NCBI GenBank assembly: GCA_006386115.1
Contig: VFIW01000051.1
Coordinates: forward strand, 186,001-250,000
DNA length: 64,000 nt
Direction of reading: 5' to 3'
From: Globisporangium splendens
Taxonomy: Eukaryota; Oomycota; Peronosporomycetes; Pythiales; Pythiaceae
Made by a program: the position numbers and the translations under genes. Each line of letters starts with the position of its first letter. The first letter of the stretch is position 1. Below, one piece after another: positions 11,245 to 23,305 of the stretch. The notes below the pieces were generated by a model. The model made no database searches. It saw nothing but the letters and a program-made list of their open reading frames with translations, and was not told the origin of the DNA.

Positions 11245-12148
11245 ATGCCCTCGACAATCGAAGTCGTGCTCCGGGTCCTGGCGTCGTGCTCGTCCTTGGC
11301 CATGGCTCTGAGTCCGGCGCCGTCGATCTACCGGAGCCACAAACAAAAATCCTGCGGCGACGTCCAGGTGCTCCCGCTGCTCTCGTTCTGGGGTAGCTGC
11401 CATATGCTGTAAGTCATTGTCTTCCCATTGTACCTCGGTGTCTCGACGTCCAACTGACTTGCTTCAACTTCGTTGTGCGTTCTTTCTTTATAGGATGCTC
11501 TATGGCTACCTCTCGGAGGCGATCTTCCCCATGTTCACGACGTTTCTCACCGGCGACGTCCTCGCGGTTATCTACCTCTCAGTCTACTGTCGCTACACCA
11601 CGGAGCGCCGCCGTGTCGCCAAGCTCACAGCATGCGTGTTGCTCTGGAATGTGGTCACGACGCTCTTGTCCTTCTCTGGCGATGGGTACATGGGTATCAC
11701 GGACCTGTCGAGAAGCGACACCGGTGACATTGTCGGGTACATCGCGGACGTCGTCTCACTGACCTTGTACGCGTCCCCGTTCGCGTCTCTCAGCCGCGTG
11801 ATCAGGACCAAGTCCGCCGTGACGATCCCCATCGAGATGGTCGTCGTCGGATCAGTGAACAATTCGCTCTGGCTCATCTACGGCTTCGCAATCTCGGACA
11901 TCATCGTCATTGTGCCCAACGTGATCTCAGTGCTCTTCGGCGTAGCTCAGATGATCGTGTACGCGACCTACAACCCAAAGAAGAACCTAGGCGACAAGCT
12001 GGGGGCTGAGTTCCAGGTGGATGTCGACGACCTCGAGAAGCAGAAACCCCAGGCAGTGAGTCGAGTTCCGGGAGGAGATATCGAAGCGCCGCTATCTCCA
12101 AGCACATGCTTCCAAAGTCTGCGCTCCCCGGGGCTCACCCAGGCGTAG
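11245..12148 (+). CDS. SWEET family sugar transporter (SWEET-1)
   Basis: Exons 11245-11408 and 11494-12148 join in phase (CHML|MLYGYL) to give 272 aa. The protein has the two MtN3/saliva triple-helix bundles of SWEETs: a Pro-containing first helix (LSPAPSIYR), LSFWGSCHM.LYGYL, GDVLAVIYLSVY, a linker helix, then YASPFASLSRVIRTKSA and SVNNSLWLIYG near residues 175-215. The C-terminal tail is hydrophilic with an acidic cluster. SWEETs are seven-helix facilitators moving mono- and disaccharides down their gradient across plasma or vacuolar membranes. The single intron sits at exactly the same codon as in SWEET-2 at 22.4 kb, so the two are paralogues. Convergent with ABC copy A, 125 bp apart. Confidence 0.92.
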
Positions 12149-12273
12149 ATGTCGCAAAGTATAGACCACAAGTCGAATCGAATCGGTACATTGGTTTCTT
12201 TTGCTTAAAAATACTCATATATTGGAGCTAGCAGATAAAAGCAGAAAAGCGAGGTCGACTACTGCACACTGGC

Positions 12274-15200
12274 TTACTTCTTCTGGTGGTTGATGAAGCG
12301 CAGCGCCAGCAGCGCGAGCACGCGCACCACGACGATCATGATCACGTTGATCATCAAGTAGTACCCGATGTCGTCGTGGCGGATGCCAAACACGTGATCC
12401 AGGTACGCCTGGATCGGGATCGATCCGATCGACTGCGGCGCGTTCATCATGACCTGACAGCCTGCTGGGTATGCATCCATGTTGATCGTGGCGTTCGTGG
12501 CATTGGCGTGAAGCACCTCGACGAGCTGCGAGTCCGAGCATTCACTGAAGAGCGTGGCCGAGAACGCCATGAACGAATATCGGTGCGGCGTGATGTCAAA
12601 CAGCCAGCGGTAGCCGCTTGGGATCGAGAGCGACGGCGGTGAGAAACCCGTGAAGAGCACGAAGATCGCGTTGAAGAGCACGCCAATCACGGTCGCGACT
12701 TCGACACTCGGGAGCGCAAACGCCAGAAGCTGGCCAATGTAGATCTGCAAGAGCAGGTGGAGCGTCAGGATGAACCAGAAGAACGCCGCAATTGGGACGT
12801 CCGTGAAGCCGACCATGGGGTAGAAGATCACGGTGAACAGGAGAGTCGCGACGGACACGTACGGAATCTCGGTGATCGTGAAGCCGACAAAGTACCAGAA
12901 CGCGTTGTACGTCTGCGATGCGCGCTCGCGGTAGAACGACGTGCGCTCCTCCGAAGCCACAGCGATGGACGTGTTCACGACGATGATACCAAGGAACGCA
13001 GCGGTGCAGAAAATCATACCGAGTCCGGCGTTGATACCCTGGTACGACGTGCGCTCAGCGTCCAAGAAGATCAAGCCGAAGAGCACACCCAGGAAGATGT
13101 GCACAACCATCCGCGTCCAGTTGTACGTCGGCAGCCGCCAGTACATGCGGAAGAATCGCTGGAGCAAGAACTTGGCCTGCACGGCTTCGTTCGCCGCGCG
13201 TTTGTTAGAGAACGTGAGCTGAGCCTTGGTGGTATCTGGGCATCCGATGCCAGGCTGGCTCAGGTTGTCCGCCAACTGCTGCTGGAGTGGACTCGTGGCA
13301 AAGTGCGCGGCAAAGTCTGTGTCCACGTTGATGATCTTGCGGGTGTCGACACCAGCACCGATGACCTCGAGCATCCACGTCGCCGGGTTGTACTCTTGCT
13401 CGATTTGCGGTACGCCTGGGATCGCCTGGAAGTAGTCGATGAGGTTCTGGCACCGAGCGCCGAGGTCGCCGTAGAACACGGTCTCACCGCCACGCTTGAG
13501 CAGCAACAGACTGTCGAAGAGCATAAACACCTCGGTTGACGGCTGGTGGATAGTGCACAGGATCGTTCGACCCGTGTCTGCGACCTTGCGCACGCCGTCC
13601 ATGATGAGCTTGGTCGAACGCGCGTCGAGACCACTCGTGGGCTCGTCCAAGAAGATCACACTCGGCTGAGCAGCGAGCTCGACGCCGATGGTCAAGCGCT
13701 TGAGCTGTTCGACGGAGCAGCCTCGGATCACGCGGTCGGCGATCGAGTCCAAGTCGAGCAGCTCAAGGCACTCGTTGACTGAGTCCAGCTTCTTCTCTCT
13801 CGACACATCGCTGCCCTGACGCAAGAACGCGCTGAACGTGAGCGCTTCACGGATCGTCGCCGAGTCGGCGTGGATGTCCATTTGCTCACACTATCCGCTG
13901 CAGCGTCCAATCGCCATGGCCGTCGCAGGCACGCCGTTCAACATGATTTGGCCCTTGATGGTGCCGCCCGTCTTGCGACCAGCGATGACATCGAGCAGCG
14001 TCGTCTTACCCGCACCAGACGCACCCATCAAAGCCGTCATCTTGCCTGGAAGCGCGAAACCAGAGACTCCCTTGAGCAGATCGATCGGCTGCTTGTCCTT
14101 GCCAGGTCCAGGCACGGCGTACCAGAGACCCTCGAACGCCACGGTCACGGACGTGAAGTTGAGCTCGCGGTGGCTCGCGAGATCCACGACCGTTTCTTCG
14201 TTCGACGAGCTGTTGGTGCTCTTCTTGTCCAAGACACGGGGTGTCGACAGCGACTGGTAGTCGTCCTTGCTCTCATCCTGCTCGCCATCGGCGTTCACTT
14301 TTGGTGCGATGAGGTTCTCTGGCGTCTCGAGGCGCTTGTGCTCCAGACGGTAGTATGCCAAGTACATGAAGAAGACGTAGACGGCGGTGGTGAAGAGGAT
14401 GCCGTAGGCGATCCAAGACTTCTCAGTCTGCACGTTGAAGATGCTCAAGTAGTACTCGCCCATGGTCTTGTCGCCGAACTGCTCGCAGTAGTTTATACCA
14501 CCTTCCTCGATGACACATCTGTCGTGGCGTTCATTGCGGTACTGTGAGACCGCGAGACTGCGCACACCCCACGCGATCGGGTTCAACCAGTAGCACCAGA
14601 TGAAGTAGTCTGGGATGTGGTCGTGCGTGACGACAAAGCCCGAGAACACGATGCACATGAGCAGCGTCGTGAGACCCAGTGGCTTGGCCACGTGCACGTC
14701 TGGCGTCGCGCACGACAAGAAGAAGAAGTACGCCGAGAACGATAAATTCGTGAGGAACAACAGCACTTCGAACAGCAGGTACGCACCCGCAGTCGGCACG
14801 AAACCGCACATCCAGTACACGATCGTGCCGAACACGACGCTCTCCACGAACGTGAGTGGGATCTGGCTCATCGTAACCGAGAGCGCGAACGACGACGTAC
14901 GGAAGAAGTTGGCGCGACGCTGTTTGTAGAACACATCGCGCGCCGAGAAATACACCGGAAGCATCGGCGACTGCGTCAGCGCCAGGTACAGGATCGAAAA
15001 AAACAAGATGCCCATGACGACCTGAACATCGTCAAAGTTGAACTGGTAGAACGTACTCGCGTACAGCAGTCCCATGATGACGACCATGCCAGTTTTGCTG
15101 CGCAAGAACGCCTTGTTGCGGATCGTGACGAGCAACTGGCGACGGATCAGCGTGAACGTGCTCGCCCAGAACGTCTGGCGGAACTCCGGCACGCTCGCAA

Positions 15201-16434
15201 GGTGCACGTTCGCATCGCTCGCCAGAACGGGATCCAGTGGCGCGTTGAGATCCGCGAGGAGTTTGTCGTGAAGTATGGAGTGAGCGAACAGATCGGCAAA
15301 CTCCCGCGCACGGCGTGGGTGAGTCTTGATCGACGCGTTTGCAGGCACGGTCACTTCGTACTGACGCTGCTGGTCCGTGCCGATGTCACAGAGGAAGTCT
15401 GCAATGTCGCGGTGAGGTGGACACACGAAGCCCAGACTCTCAAAGTGGCCTTGGACCTGGTCACGCGGACCGTGGTACAGCACTTGACCTTCGCTCAGGA
15501 TCAGCACGTCGTCGAAGAGCGCAAACACCTCGGGAGTCGGCTGCAGCAACGCGATCACGACGGTCTTGCGGAACTTCTTGGCGATGCTACGCTGCGTGCT
15601 CACGATGTCGAAGGTCGCCGCACTGTCGAGCCCCGTGCTGATCTCGTCCATGAACGTCGCGTACTTCATGCCAAAGTCCATCTCGCCCGTCGTGACGCGC
15701 TTGCGTTCGCCACCGGAGACGCCACGAAGCATCGCGTCACCGACAACCGTGTCCTGGCAATGCTGGAGTCCCAACTGGTGGGTCACGATGTCCGGGTAGT
15801 GCTTGTACATGGCGCGTGCGGCTTCCAGCGCTTGCTTTTCTTGGTTGCCTCCGTTGGCGAGTTGCTTCTCAATACCTTCGGGGAGAGCGCCACCACCACA
15901 ACACTCGTGCGCGAACGCCAGCGTCTCCTTGACTGTGAGCATCGGGAAGTGCGTGTCCGTCTGCGTCACGTACGAAATGCACTGCGGTAGCGTGCGCTCG
16001 AGCTGCTTGCGTGGCAGTCCGTTGTACGACACGTCGCCCTCGAGCACGACGTTCTTGTCCATCGGGAACTGGCCGCTGAACACCTTCATGAGCGCCGACT
16101 TGCCCGAGCCCGGCTGGCCCAGGATCAGCGTCAGCGACCCTGGTTTGATCACGCCGCTGATGTTCTTGAGTATCTGCTTGCGTACGGTGACGCGCTTGCC
16201 GCCAGCGCACCCATAGCGTTTCTTGACAAAGTTGGCGATCGTCGGGAGCTCAGGCTTGGCGTCGTTCTCCGAGGCTACCGTGACCATGTCGACACCGAGC
16301 GAGAGGTTCGAGTAACGGATCTCGAGCTGCGGCAGCGCGACGCCCATCGCGGTCTCGAGGCTCGACGCCACGTGGTCGTGCATGGCGTGTGCACCTTGCG
16401 CCATCATCTCATCCGCGGATCCAAAGCCAATCAT
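12274..16434 (-). pseudogene. PDR-type full-size ABC transporter, copy A, one nonsense codon
   Basis: Collinear over its full 4161 bp with the intact copy B at 38.3 kb. By eye there are only about twenty amino-acid differences in 1386. The frame is broken once: codon 848, TAC (Tyr) in copy B, is TAG at 13893-13891; reading continues in the same frame to a TAA stop. The lesion falls in NBD2 at the Q-loop (SG[Y]CEQMD), so termination would leave NBD1, the first membrane half and the NBD2 Walker A (GASGAGKTT) but no second membrane half. The 3' part has an ATG at 13881 directly after the stop. Architecture NBD1-TMD1-NBD2-TMD2 is the pleiotropic-drug-resistance/ABCG type that exports hydrophobic toxins or lipids. 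Either a recent pseudogene, a nonsense allele, or a readthrough gene. Confidence 0.85.
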
Positions 16435-16542
16435 CGCTTCTGGTCCTTCTCACTCGAGCTTGGAAAGAGTTGAAACTCGGTATATTGCACACTTCGTGCG
16501 AAAAAGTGGCGAAGGCGAAACGCTGAGAGATGACTTGAGCCC
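16435..16542 (-). promoter_or_regulatory. 108-bp upstream tract identical to that of ABC copy B
   Basis: The 108 bases upstream of the ABC-A ATG match the 108 bases upstream of the ABC-B ATG (38191-38298, inverted) without a difference I can see. Similarity then falls off sharply (gagcccgaccgcgc against gagcccaactgagc). The tract probably holds the core promoter and leader of both copies. Confidence 0.7.
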
Positions 16543-18919
16543 GACCGCGCAAGTTAGGGAATGCCGCCACAGCACAAGGGGGAATTCAGAGGTCCGATCC
16601 ACTCAACCGCTCGTTTTTGTGTCGAAAGCCAAGTCAACACCACAACAAAGACTGCAAAGAGGTCGGATCCCATGTGATCTCCCTACAGTCAATCCACTCT
16701 TGAACAATCCCACGACAAACGCCACACGACTGAAGCGGTAGCGTGCGTTTATATCTGGTGGTACAACGCGCCTTTGAGGTGATTGAGTCTCGGGATAGGC
16801 AGGAGAGAAAGACTCGGAGCCGAATCATGTTGGGACCACTTTCGCTCAGGCGATACAGATTGGTGCAACCTAGCAGGGACCATTGACAGTTGCACCTGAT
16901 GATTTGACTCAGTTTTGAATGTGCTGAATCTAGGACGGTCGCGTCTATTGTGATCTACCCGAAACCTGTATGAATTGATGTATTTGGCCAACCAAATGCT
17001 CGAGCTAATTTTGCGCAGCGAAATTGGGTCCTGCATGCATTGCCTAATTCGATTGAGGAGTTGATGAGCTCTCAAGTTGCGTATTAAAGGGTGGGGGACA
17101 AAGTGCTTTAGACGGCTTTTATCCTCAACGACTGCCTTGGTACAGGATTGGAATTGGAGAATACAGAGTGGGACGGAGTTTGAGTTGGTACCTCGCGCGA
17201 CGCACTCGGTGCACATCCGATTGTTCTTCATCATTTCATCGTAAAAACTCCCCATAAGCATCCCATGTTAGCCTAGGTTCGTTTTTGCTTCGCATGCAAC
17301 CCTTTTATACGATTGCTGTAACGAATTGTTTCGACGCTGACGACACTGCAGTCTTCTAGACCAAGCAGCGGTTCCTAGAAAAATGAAAAGTTTGCAGTCA
17401 CTGCGTCAGAACAAAATTTGGAAACTCCCGCCGATCCAGTTCTGTGTCTTAAAGGGACATTCATTGGTTGCGGTGGCGAGATCTCGAGCATGTCTATACC
17501 TTCTCTTGGTTTCGGTCGTCGTTGTCAAGCAAGCATTGCCGAGTTTTTTTTGTTTTTGTTTTTGTTTTTTTTTCAGTGCAAAGCGAGAGCTTCTCGTTGC
17601 TTTAGTGCTCGGAGTATCGGTGCTGTGTTGTGGAGTTGCTGTGCAATGTTCTAGTCGAGGATATGCACACTCCGAGATAATTGTGACACAATATACCTGA
17701 CTGTGAACTTGAAAACATGTTCAAGCACACATACATGCACAAGTATGCATGTGAGGAGATTTTTGGTGGTATGCAAGTCTTTTTAATTGGAAAGGTCAGA
17801 GACCAAAAAGAGGTGCACTCCTCCGTTCTGAACTCATCGAGGTCGCGTCTCTTATCACTCCATTCAAAACCTTTATAAATGTATAGTGCAGTCATTACAA
17901 GAAACTGCAGAACAAATTAGTTCCTTCTAGGACTGTATAACTCAATATTGACACAAATAGAGCACCTCAAACTCGAAGCGTCATAGAGAGGGTTAAAGCG
18001 ATTCACAGATCACAGACGGTTTCCTGTCCTCAACGATTACTGGTGAAACAAAAGACACGCGCGTGACGCACACGCACACTCGATTGTCGACCGCCAGCGC
18101 GTTCGCGTCTCGCGCCCGCCGCATCTAGTTTCGCCTGCACAAAAACATAAACAAGTTGCATTTCGACGCGGCCACGAAGATAAAAAGAGCCGAAGAAGCA
18201 CACGCAAGATCGACATCCCACGACCGCCTTTTGCTCGCGTGCATCCGCGATTCTGACTCTGGCACGTCCAGAATAATCCCTCCATTTTTGCCGGAGCCCG
18301 AGGTTGTCCAATTCAAATATCAGACGCAGAACCATCAGGAATTCTCTGTGGCCACCCCAGCCTTTTCTTGGCAAGAGCGAGAGTTCCGGCGACAGACCAG
18401 GGTATCTGCTCGTAAAGCCTCCCAAGGTTTGATTTCACATCAATGAGGTAGACACAGCAGCGGCTATGTCTTTGGGTCGCGGTTGGCCCCGCATGACTAA
18501 ACTCGAGGCTTTCATTGAAGTCTTCGCTGTTGAAGTAGCCGTCAGATCAGGTCAGCTTGAGATGTTTTCGCCGACTCGGTACGTTGAATGAGAGAGAACG
18601 ACTGGATTACCGAAGGCAGCCGCGTTGGTGGATGTCAAATGCATAAAGCGTCTGACTTTGCTTAAAGTAAGAGCTACGTCCTTAGATTATGACTGGCGAT
18701 GACGGCCAAGCTCGAGACCTGTCGTCAGAAAATTCTCGCTCTTGAACTAGCCGACAAGTGATTTGGCTGTAAATAGAAAAAAAGAATGAATGGATGGCGG
18801 ATCCCCGCCGAGTTCGATGGGTGTAAACTGTACCAAGAGATAAAGAATCCATTAAAACTTGGTCGATGAGCTCCTTTTTTCTGGTGAGGTTGAGCTGCTC
18901 GTTTGCAGTAGACTATACG
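16543..18919. other. Long intergenic region between ABC-A and DHDPS-A
   Basis: About 2.4 kb with no gene I can support. One ATG-initiated frame at 17261-16749 (-) of 170 codons has no recognisable motif and a codon mix unlike the neighbouring genes. A frame around 18156-18446 (+) overlaps a frame on the other strand and neither is convincing. There is a poly-T/pyrimidine stretch near 17545-17575. Confidence 0.4.
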
Positions 18920-20103
18920 CTACTGCACGTTGTTGATTTTCATTTGGTGTTTTAGCAGCGCGATCGTCTCCTCGGAGCACTCCGTTAGCGGAGCTCGTAC
19001 CGCGGGCGAGCATCTCCCCATAAGCGCCAGCATGGCCTTGGTCGGCGCCGGATTTGACTCCACAAACAGCGAGTTGATCAAGAAAAACTGCGCAACAAGG
19101 ACATTACAAGGCACACGGTGAGATATTCACCCACAAGGCTATATCTTCATTCACTCGTTCTCTCGGCAACTACGTACATTCTCGCGTTGCACTCGGCGCG
19201 CAGTAGCATACTCGCCTCGCTGGACTGCCTCCGTGAGTGCCAGAACCTTCTTAGGGGCTGCAGTATCCAACAAGATAACATGGTTAGCTCTCGTCCACCT
19301 ACGTCCATCAGACTGGATCGCAACTCTACCTGCGTTCGACAGGATGCTCATGACGCCTGTGGCTCCAATCGCCATCATCGGGAGTGCCAGCGCGTCCTCA
19401 CCTGCGAAGAGAGTGATGTCGCAGAGAGCAGATACTTGGAGTGCCTGTGGTAATTCCAAGTCGTTGTGTAAGCGCTGTGTCCATAGCAGCATTTAGTCTC
19501 GGAATGCACATACCTGGTCAACTCCGCCCGTTGCGTCCTTAAGTGCAACGATGCCAGGCACTTTCGACAGCTCCGCGACAGTCTCTGGTGCGATGCTGAC
19601 TCCAGTTCGACTGGGGTTGTTGTAAATGATCACGGGCAACCCGACAGCGGCGACGGCTTTGAAGTGCTCATAGAGCCCGCGTTGCGTTGGCTTGACGTAG
19701 AACGGACACACGACCATGCACCCGTCCGCACCAGCATCTTTTGCCGCCTGCGTGAGCTTAATCGTCGTCGTCGTCAAGTTGGAGCCCGTGCCTGCGACCA
19801 CCGGGACGCGCTTGTTGGTAGTTTGCACGACCGTCTTGATGATCTCCGCGCGTTCTTCCTCGGACACAGCTTGGTGCTCTCCCGTCGATCCCAACTAAGC
19901 CACATTAGTGACGAGTGAGTTCTTAGTGATAAGTACGACATCAGGATAAGTAGGAAATCGAATGGAGAACGTACGACGACGAGTCCGTTGATGCCTGCTT
20001 GGATCTGCCACTCGACCAGCTCGCGCAGTTTTGCGTAATCCACGCGCTTTGCGTCGCGCGTGAACGGCGTCACGAGCGCCGTGTACACGCCCTCGATCTT
20101 CAT
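18920..20103 (-). CDS. dapA: 4-hydroxy-tetrahydrodipicolinate synthase (DHDPS), copy A
   Basis: Exons 20103-19975, 19894-19514, 19444-19330, 19257-19178 and 19087-18920 join in phase to give 290 aa, the usual DapA length. The (beta/alpha)8 aldolase has LGSTGE near residue 44, the proton-relay Tyr in IIYNNPSRTG (about 134, with Arg about 139) and the Schiff-base Lys in VALKDATG (about 162). It condenses pyruvate and aspartate semialdehyde in the diaminopimelate route to lysine. All four introns are at the same positions as in copy B at 33.9 kb. It lies in block A of the inverted PX-DHDPS-ABC duplication and is the intact DHDPS of that block. A related aldolase of the same family is a less likely reading. 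Confidence 0.9.
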
Positions 20104-20747
20104 GGCTTCCGCAAATCAATGGGTTGACGAAGTGACGGATGCACAGACTTTTTCTCGATGAGGAGGAGGAGGAGGAGGAAACACACTCAACTGCACTTCA
20201 CGACCATCACTCATTCCCTCTTGATTAGATGAGTCGGAGATTTACACACACAGGACAATCACTCAGACAAATCTATCCACCGAAATGGGCCATGGGTTCG
20301 GGCCACCTGTATTGCTAACATCGACCTCTTTGTTTTCTATATCATTGATACACATAAAAGGTTCAGCCCGAGTGCTTCCACAACGCGACCCGCATCAAGC
20401 AGCTCCGCAAGAAAGCAGCTGACAAGCTGGCCAATATCGCAATAGACTCGAAAGCAACGGACGTTCCGACGCGCAAACGCAAGAGATCAACGTGCACAGA
20501 TATGCGCCAGTCCAACAACTACAGGAGGAGGGTCTGGAAACTCGTCTTCAGCATAACAGAAGTGCTTAGTTCTTCCAAGGATACTGAAGCAGCTACAAGT
20601 TGCTTTATAGAACACCTTCTCTCTCTCTCTCTCTCTCTTTGCAAAAGGACCAGTATTTACCGTGACGCAGTAGTACTTGGGCTAGCTTCTCCTACATCCT
20701 AAGTTGTCAGTGAACTCATTCTGACGACCCCTATGTACTGCAAGATC
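20104..20747. other. Intergenic with a CT microsatellite
   Basis: Region between DHDPS-A and PX-A. It holds a GGA-type purine run (about 20160-20180) and a (CT)n tract (about 20618-20638). A plus-strand frame from about 20380 reads IKQLRKKAADKLANIA.. with basic residues but has no ATG upstream and no recognisable family; it may be an old gene or transposon remnant. Confidence 0.35.
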
Positions 20748-21239
20748 TCAATCACCCGCGTGCTGCTGGAACAGAAAAGCATACAACACCTGAGCTACCT
20801 GAGTCGGACCGCTGCATCCCCGTGTGTCCTCGCTGTGTTTAGCCAAGGCGATCAGTCTCTGAAGCAGTCGCCGTGCTGGTCCGCGATCGCCCAAAATAAC
20901 TACGTCCATAACACTCTTGCAGAACTCGCACGGCGAGTCCGTGTGCGCATTGTGGACGACGATGTACACTTGAGTACGCAACGCGCCAAACTCGGCGTAT
21001 CCTCGTTCCACTCGAGCAACCAGTTCAGTGGAACGATCTCGCGAGCGGCTCCTGTTTGTTGGGATCCGATTCGCAGACGTCGCCTCGAAGATCTCGATCG
21101 CGTATGTTCTGGTATCTGTCCCACTCAGACTCTCGATCTTGATGTACTCGATTTTCCTGAGCATTGTCATCATGTGATGCCATGGGGAGCTCCATTCAGG
21201 CGCGATTGGGGTCGGTTTCAATGGACTGAAGAGGGTCAT
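20748..21239 (-). CDS. PX-like domain protein, copy A
   Basis: 163 codons from an ATG at 21239. The middle has a phox-homology-like core: a YIKIESL strand, an EIFEATSANRIP turn, ARVERGYAEFGALR (the R-x-Y-x-EF motif of PX domains) and a CEFC pair of the kind inserted in oomycete PX proteins. PX domains bind phosphoinositides on endomembranes. Compared with copy B (35.8 kb) this copy lacks about 19 residues between GPARRLL and the following helix, removing part of the domain, so function is doubtful. It is the upstream gene of block A in the inverted duplication. Confidence 0.55.
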   Translation of the reverse strand: MTLFSPLKPTPIAPEWSSPWHHMMTMLRKIEYIKIESLSGTDTRTYAIEIFEATSANRIPTNRSRSRDRSTELVARVERGYAEFGALRTQVYIVVHNAHTDSPCEFCKSVMDVVILGDRGPARRLLQRLIALAKHSEDTRGCSGPTQVAQVLYAFLFQQHAGD

Positions 21240-22387
21240 ACTCTTGGAAGCAGAAGGTGGAATGGAGGCAGATCTTTGTTGAATACTCAGGAAGTCGAGG
21301 AATGCGGAGTGACGAAGATGTTTATGCAGTCAACCAACAGCACTCTGGTGATGGTTCCAGCTCGATGTGTTGCATACAAGATACAACGAAGCTCACGAGA
21401 AAGAAAAATGTGTTCGTGCTGAATGAAAATCAAGGTTCCGGATGACTCATCGGACGGTGAGATAAAGAAGGGACATTGGGCCGGTGGCCCACCCCGTGCA
21501 ATGAGTAGTGTGTCATCTGAAAATGGACTCACTCAGCTCTTTCCATCAACACTTGGAACTGTATGGCTGCTTATGTCCATGTACGCGCGGCTGTTTTGTG
21601 CCGTTTGCATCCAAGGTCCAATGTTGACGGGAGTTCCAGTAAACCCGTGTGTATCCCTGGGATCAAAGCAAGCGGGGTCCTTAAACGTCAAAAGAACATA
21701 CTGGTCGCGTTCTTTGTCTTGATCAGACAGTCCGGCTCATAGCCGCACACAATCAAGAAGGAACCAAGTGACTCACTCATTTACCGCACGCTCTACACAA
21801 AACGCGCACATGCTGCGTGCATTCACAAGCCCGTGACTTTTTCTGCTTCAAAGCGAAATGAGGAAGTGGTGAGCTGTTCAGCTCGAACTGCTCACCACTT
21901 CCTTGGCCAAACATTGGTGCGTTTGACCTTTTAAAACTCGTATTCTTGAGAAATCATATCATCGTCTTCAAAACCCAGGCAGGTGCCACAGCAATCTGGC
22001 TCAGAAATGAAACACCACAGGAAGTAGCATGCGGTTGTGAAATATTAGTGGATCCCGAACCACAATTCAAAGTCGATAGTGCGTACTGTCACCCATCTAT
22101 GAGGCACGACACACAGTGCGGATGTGATCGCTGTCAACGACGCGAAAGCCTTGCCTTTGTGGTAGTAACCCGCCATAATCGAGGACACGTTTACGGCGCA
22201 GCGTCGTTGTCCTTGCTGCGACACCGCACTGTCCTCCCTCCATTCTCCCCACACGAGTCAGCAGAAAATTCCTTTGATCCAATGTGATCGGATGGTGAAC
22301 GGCGGCCATCTTCGACTTGAGTGAATTGCGTTTATTTATCCTCATTGTGTAATTTCCCAATTCACGTTTAGTGTCTCACTCTTCGCC
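21240..22387. other. Intergenic, SWEET-2 upstream region
   Basis: No gene seen. It contains the strong hairpin at 21861-21903. Confidence 0.4.
21861..21903. repeat. Perfect 14-bp inverted repeat (hairpin)
   Basis: Arms AGGAAGTGGTGAGC (21861-21874) and GCTCACCACTTCCT (21890-21903) are exact complements. Inside them, after a single T-T mismatch, GTTC pairs with GAAC around a five-base loop. No open reading frame crosses it. Confidence 0.85.
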
Positions 22388-23305
22388 ATGAGTGATACTT
22401 TCCTGCTCGTAATGCGCTGCTTGTCGGCAAGCTCGTCGATGATGATGATCCTGAGCCCATCCATCGCCGTGTACCGCATTTACAAGACCCACGAGACGGG
22501 GTACACGTCGATCATCTCACTGGTATCGACGTTGGCAAATTGCCACATGTGGTGCGTGCATCCCCTTGTTTTGAGTCAGACGTTTTGCTCAACACTCAAA
22601 ATGGCCATGCTTTTGTGGTTATGTAGGGTTCTCTACGGCTCGCTGATCGGCAACATCTTCCCTGTTGTGGTTACGTTCTGCGCCGGAGACGTGATTGCGC
22701 TCGTGTACATCGCCATTTACTACCGGTGGACGCAGGAGCGAGCGTACGTGCGTAAAGTAATCGCGATTGTGGTCACGTTCTTGCTTATAATGAGCATCTA
22801 CACGCTTTTGGGACACTCGGGAGTGACTCACCAGTCGTTTCAAGCTGTGAAGAACATCGTTGGATGCACTGCCGCGTGCGTCGCGATTATTCTCTACGGA
22901 TCTCCACTCGAGAAGGTGTTTCATGTGCTCAAGCACCAGTCGGCTGTGTTCATTCCAATCAACATGGTCGTTGCAGGCTCCATAAACAACGGTCTGTGGA
23001 TCATTTACACCGCGCTCGATAGCAATTGGCTCATGCTTGTGCCGAACGCGATCGGCTTTACGTTGGGAGTGACGTCGTTGTGCTTGTACTTCATCTTCCA
23101 CCCCAGGCGATGTCCATACCCGAAGCCCGACGGCACGACGAAGGAAACGAAGATCACCATTGTGTTGTCGCCAGTGCACGATGCGATCGGCACCAAGTTT
23201 GTTGCAGTCCAGAGTCCCAGCACCGAAGCCATGCATTCGCCTCTTGAGCCCCTGAATGTGCAGGATGTAAGTATGGAGAAAGACGAATTGCTCTCACGTG
23301 AGTAA
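22388..23305 (+). CDS. SWEET family sugar transporter (SWEET-2)
   Basis: Exons 22388-22551 and 22627-23305 join in phase (CHMW|VLYGSL) to give 280 aa. Both triple-helix bundles are present: [42 protein letters not shown], then [20 protein letters not shown] and [12 protein letters not shown]. Exon 1 has the same length (164 nt) and the same intron position as SWEET-1, so the two are paralogues about 11 kb apart on the same strand with block A between them. The tail after the last helix is Ser/Glu-rich. Predicted membrane sugar facilitator; substrate unknown. Confidence 0.92.
   Translation: MSDTFLLVMRCLSASSSMMMILSPSIAVYRIYKTHETGYTSIISLVSTLANCHMWCVHPLVLSQTFCSTLKMAMLLWLCRVLYGSLIGNIFPVVVTFCAGDVIALVYIAIYYRWTQERAYVRKVIAIVVTFLLIMSIYTLLGHSGVTHQSFQAVKNIVGCTAACVAIILYGSPLEKVFHVLKHQSAVFIPINMVVAGSINNGLWIIYTALDSNWLMLVPNAIGFTLGVTSLCLYFIFHPRRCPYPKPDGTTKETKITIVLSPVHDAIGTKFVAVQSPSTEAMHSPLEPLNVQDVSMEKDELLSRE

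Noticed and set aside
12274..16434. A frameshift splitting ABC copy A into two genes
   Set aside because: The two parts are in the same frame and the total length equals copy B; the break is a single TAC-to-TAG change, not an indel.
16749..17261. 170-codon ATG-initiated frame on the minus strand
   Set aside because: No motif, codon use unlike neighbours, surrounded by non-coding sequence; not strong enough to call.
20380..20702. Basic peptide frame (IKQLRKKAADKLANIA...) upstream of DHDPS-A
   Set aside because: Suggestive of an old element or gene, but no ATG, no domain and it ends in a CT repeat; left as a note only.
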